From NCBI RefSeq assembly GCF_020982545.1, contig NZ_JAJKLK010000006.1:62001-126000 (forward strand): a stretch of DNA of 64,000 nucleotides. The letters run 5' to 3'. The notes beneath the pieces are model-generated. The model had not been told where the DNA came from and ran no database searches. It saw nothing but the letters and a program-made list of their open reading frames with translations. This stretch comes from Streptomyces sp. MNU76. GTDB lineage: Bacteria > Actinomycetota > Actinomycetes > Streptomycetales > Streptomycetaceae. The position numbers were made by a program, and so were the translations under genes. Below are positions 61,283 through 64,000 of the stretch, piece after piece; position 1 is the stretch's first letter; every line of letters starts with the position of its first letter.

Positions 61283-61615
61283 TGCTTCTGACCTGCAACG
61301 ACGGGGCTTGTCTAGGGTCCCGTTGGCTGCACGGAAAGAAGCACTCTCCAGGTCAGCAAGCGTCTCGGGTTGTACCCGCGTGTCCGCGTCGAGGGCGGTG
61401 GCAGCAGGGCAGTCTCACAGGCCGGGGCGGTGCTGCTGGTCGAGACGCTCCGCAAGTCCGGGCTGGACACCGCGATGTCGGTGGCAATGACACCGTGGCG
61501 CAAGCCAGGACGGTGCACGACCCGGGCAAGGTCCTGCTGGATGTCGCGCTCGCGACTCCTCTGGGCGGGGACTGCCGGGAAGCGGCTGGGCTGCGTGAAC
61601 GTGGCGTTCAAGTAG
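61283..61615 (+). pseudogene. IS1380-type transposase relic
   Basis: Frames of 61371-61615 and its neighbour give LYPRVRVEGGGSRAVSQAGA, VLLVETLRKSGLDTAMSVAM and, shifted, VHDPGKVLLDVALATPLGGD. These are the N-terminal blocks of IS1380-family transposases as I recall them. A GGAGAGTGCTTC at 61278 and its complement at 61344 form an inverted pair that may be the element's end. The DDE core is missing. 61093-61277 holds no supported gene. Confidence 0.55.
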
Positions 61616-61776
61616 GGGTTCGCGTGGCTGAGCCGATCGGACACGGGCCAGAGCCCGGGGACGGCGCAGGCGGCACTGACCGTGGTGGCGCCGAGCCGAG
61701 ACCCGCGGCTCGGCCGGGTGTCGGGCGAAGATCGAGGACCTGGGCGGAGCAGCCGTCATCCACGTCGCTCCCATCA

Positions 61777-61831
<55 letters not shown>

Positions 61832-61872
61832 CACGATGATCGCGGCCTGCGGTGTGGTCCGCGATCATCGTG
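61832..61872. other. Perfect 14-bp stem-loop abutting the microsatellite
   Basis: CACGATGATCGCGG (61832-61845) pairs perfectly with 61859-61872 over a 13-nt loop, starting at the base after the hexamer tract. The stretch to 62090 holds only frames without good bias. Confidence 0.6.
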
Positions 61873-62090
61873 AACCTGATGGTGGACGCGATGGCCGCGG
61901 GCCCGGAGTTCGGCCCGCTCGCTTCGGCCACGCCCCGGACCGGCTCCTTCGTCGTGGCTGTGCCGGCCCGAGCCGCCGAGAACGCTCTCCCTCCCGGCCG
62001 TGAAGTCGGGAGCCCTGGCCGGCACCTGCTCCTGCTGACCCGGCAATGGCTCCGGAAGCAACGACAGAATCGTTCGCGGACACACCGCGG

Positions 62091-63341
62091 TCACCCGGTG
62101 CGGGACCCGTACCGGTCCAGGACCCGGCAAGCCCGGTCGGTGCCGTTCTCGGCTTTCAGGTCCTGGCCGAGCCTGCGCGCGGCCACGGCGTAGGGACCGT
62201 GCCGGGTGAGAGCATGCAGGCGTTGGGCGAGGGCGGGAACGGTGAGATCACCGGCCGGCAGTGGTGCGGGCCCCGCGCCGAGCTCGCGCACTCGTTCGGC
62301 CCAGTACGGCTGGTCTCCGAAGAACGGGCAGACCAGTGAGGGTCTTCCTGCACGTAGGGCCGAGGCCGTCGTACCGGCCCCGCCGTGGTGGACGACAGCG
62401 GCCATCCTGGGAAACAGCCAGTCGTGGGGGGTGTCGCCGACCACGAGGATGTCCTTCTCGCTGGTGGCGGGATCTCCGGCCAGTACTCCGCGCAGCTTCG
62501 CGCGTCGCAGCGCCGCCCGTACGAGGGTGTCGGTCGCCTTGGGGTCGCCGGTTCTCATGCTGCCGAATCCGACGTAGACGGGCGGGGGCTCGTCGGCCAG
62601 GAAGGCGAGCAGGCGCCTGGGGGGTTTCCACAGCCTCTGGTCGTGGTGCCAGAAACCGGTCACGTGGACGTTCGGTCCCCAGTCGGACGGCCGCGGCACG
62701 ACCGCGTGGCTGAACGCGCAGAGCACGGGGGCCTGGCGAACCTGCCGCAAAGGGGCCGACAGGGGCAGCTCGGGGAGACCGAGGCTCTCCCGGCGCCACG
62801 CGTTGATGAACTTCCGGCACACCATCCAGGACCCGAGGTCGACCGCGTCGAAACTCAGCCGGTTGCCCAAGGCCCCCAGCCTGCCGGCAGTCGGTGCGAG
62901 CGGGTGTGCGAAGGCCCTCGTGGGCTGGCTGGGCTGGAAGTGTATGACCGCGTGCGGGACGTGGAGGTACTGGCTCAGGTGAAGACCGAGGAAGCCGAAG
63001 GTGGGTGCCAGAACCAGGTCGGCTCCTTTCGCGCCGGCCTGTGTCTCTTCCAGCATCGGCATGATGTGGGGTCGCAGGACGCGGTCGAGACGGCGGACGA
63101 ACGCCACGGGGTTGCTCCGTCCGGCGAGGAGATCCTGCCCCTCGGCGGACTCGATGATCTCCGCGGGGTCGGCCGGAAGAGGATGAAGATCCAGTCCCGC
63201 CTCGGCGACCAGATGCTGGTAGCGCATGCTGGCGAGGACCCTCACCACGTCGCCCCGACGGGCCAGTGACCGGCCCAGCGCCAGGCAGGGCTGGACGTCG
63301 CCTCGGGATCCCGCAGCGAAGATCGCCACTGTTCGGCCCAT
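62091..63341 (-). CDS. GT1-family glycosyltransferase (sterol/macrolide-glycosyltransferase-like)
   Basis: The product has 416 residues with a GT-B fold. The N-terminal VAIFAAGSRGDVQPCLALGR is the start typical of UDP-glucose:sterol-type enzymes. A linker follows, then the nucleotide-sugar domain with VYVGFGSMRTGDPKAT and the donor motif VHHGGAGTTASALRAGRPSL, CPFFGDQPYWAERVRELGAG. The acceptor may be a sterol-like lipid, polyketide or other hydrophobic metabolite; no biosynthetic partner lies in the window. The ATG at 63341 starts right at the domain. Confidence 0.88.
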   Translation of the reverse strand: MGRTVAIFAAGSRGDVQPCLALGRSLARRGDVVRVLASMRYQHLVAEAGLDLHPLPADPAEIIESAEGQDLLAGRSNPVAFVRRLDRVLRPHIMPMLEETQAGAKGADLVLAPTFGFLGLHLSQYLHVPHAVIHFQPSQPTRAFAHPLAPTAGRLGALGNRLSFDAVDLGSWMVCRKFINAWRRESLGLPELPLSAPLRQVRQAPVLCAFSHAVVPRPSDWGPNVHVTGFWHHDQRLWKPPRRLLAFLADEPPPVYVGFGSMRTGDPKATDTLVRAALRRAKLRGVLAGDPATSEKDILVVGDTPHDWLFPRMAAVVHHGGAGTTASALRAGRPSLVCPFFGDQPYWAERVRELGAGPAPLPAGDLTVPALAQRLHALTRHGPYAVAARRLGQDLKAENGTDRACRVLDRYGSRTG

Positions 63342-63384
63342 GCCGACGCCTCTCTCGAATCACGCGTTGCGTCCCGCGCACCTG

Positions 63385-63999
63385 CTACCGGATTGACCTC
63401 ATGACCGTGGGCCAAATGGCGTGCAACTCGTTCTGCCAGTAAGGCCAGGAATGCGTCCCCGGCGTATACAGATGCGTCGTGGTCTTGACACCCACCGAGC
63501 GAAGCGCCGACGCGAATCTCTTGTTCTGCTCCGGAAGTCCTGCCTCACCCACCACGCTCGCCAGTACCACATCGAGTGAGCGACCCTGGTCCAGCGGTCC
63601 GGGCGCACCACTACCCACGGACAGATGGACCCGCGTTCCGCGAAAGGATCTCGGCATGGCGGCAGGGTTATGGGCTTGCCACACGTCGTAGTCCTTCACC
63701 GGGTCGCCCCAGACCTTTCCGATGTCGACGCCGTCCCTGTCGGAACCGAATCCGATGGCCAGGCGCACACCCGGGTCGTTGAGGTCCACGTAAGAACTCA
63801 TTGCCGCCGCGTACCGGAACATCCCCCGGTGGCGTGCGGCGTAGTTGAGTGCGCCGAAGCCTCCCATGGACAGTCCCACGACGGCTCGTGAGGGTCGGGC
63901 GCGGTACTTCTTCTCCATGAGCCGCACGAGTTCGGTGGTGTGAAAGGTTTCCCAGCGGGGCCCGCCAGCGTGCCAATCACTGTAGTAGCCGGCCTTTCC
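63385..63999 (-). CDS. Esterase of the antigen-85/esterase-D type, partial
   Basis: The frame is open to the window edge, so the N-terminus is missing. About 205 residues show SDWHAGGPRWETFHTTEL, the nucleophile elbow VVGLSMGGFGALNYAARH (Ser in GLSMGG), a DVDLND-like region and the catalytic His in YTPGTHSWPYWQNEL. This is the PF00756 alpha/beta-hydrolase family, which includes mycolyltransferases and secreted esterases of actinomycetes. It is 43 bp upstream of the glycosyltransferase on the same strand, so an operon is likely. Confidence 0.85.
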   Translation of the reverse strand, partial: GKAGYYSDWHAGGPRWETFHTTELVRLMEKKYRARPSRAVVGLSMGGFGALNYAARHRGMFRYAAAMSSYVDLNDPGVRLAIGFGSDRDGVDIGKVWGDPVKDYDVWQAHNPAAMPRSFRGTRVHLSVGSGAPGPLDQGRSLDVVLASVVGEAGLPEQNKRFASALRSVGVKTTTHLYTPGTHSWPYWQNELHAIWPTVMRSIR

Positions 64000-64000
64000 G

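Overview
The window looks like a Streptomyces (or close relative) chromosome. It is very GC-rich with strong G/C third positions, many GTG starts and 4-nt ATGA/GTGA gene overlaps. It carries the actinomycete dnaK-grpE-dnaJ-hspR operon with HspR inverted repeats (HAIR) in its promoter, plus Wbl, HspR and dCTP deaminase genes of actinobacterial type.

Layout. 1-6.6 kb: the end of a conjugation/type IV secretion-like operon (VirB4-like ATPase, lipoprotein, VirB6/TrbL-like membrane protein, small membrane protein), then a WhiB-like regulator fused or run on to a frameshifted winged-helix protein. 6.7-12.6 kb: accessory DNA with an IS5-type transposase relic, a decayed pair of small genes next to a GntR regulator, a 909-residue protein with a Rossmann-like motif, and a Uma2-type nuclease. 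12.8-23.6 kb: a secreted PA14/fibronectin-III protein, the chaperone operon on the minus strand, a shattered WecA/MraY-like pseudogene, and an EtfD-like iron-sulfur membrane oxidoreductase. 23.7-29.5 kb: a family of seven-bladed FG-GAP propeller proteins (one relic and three genes, two with damaged N-termini), an NTF2-like gene and a MITE. 29.6-33.6 kb: Yip1 membrane protein, a broken secreted protein, a phosphoribosyltransferase/dcd operon and tRNA-Gly(CCC).

33.8-44.6 kb is an arsenic-resistance island directly downstream of the tRNA. It holds three arsR genes, arsC, arsT (thioredoxin reductase), thioredoxin, acr3, three FAD oxidoreductases of ArsO type, arsI (C-As lyase) and an MFS exporter. 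A small cysteine-rich DUF2180-type gene is translationally coupled between acr3 and an arsO-like gene. Fragments of a second acr3, a second arsC, pstS and phoX lie within or beside it, so the island is a mosaic. Its genes should work together: ArsC reduces arsenate using ArsT/Trx electrons, Acr3 exports arsenite, ArsI demethylates methylarsenite, and the ArsR proteins control the divergent promoters through repeated TTCGACAT-type operators.

46.9-54.2 kb holds a SulP anion transporter divergent from a MerR regulator, a zinc-ribbon protein and an RNase J paralogue, with relics of prfC, a monooxygenase and a VOC protein between them. A 26-bp ACGT-centred dyad recurs upstream of several of these genes and suggests one MerR-controlled set. 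54.3-61.6 kb: a complete IS3-family element lies between a truncated spermidine-synthase-like gene and an IPT/TIG-plus-ice-binding protein, without target duplication. Two more IPT/TIG proteins, an Ig-like secreted protein, an IS1380-type relic and a (GTCGGC)9 tract follow. 62-64 kb: a glycosyltransferase and a partial esterase of the antigen-85 type.

Single-base frameshifts that preserve recognisable protein on both sides are unusually frequent. Whether they are real decay or uncorrected sequencing indels cannot be settled from the sequence alone.
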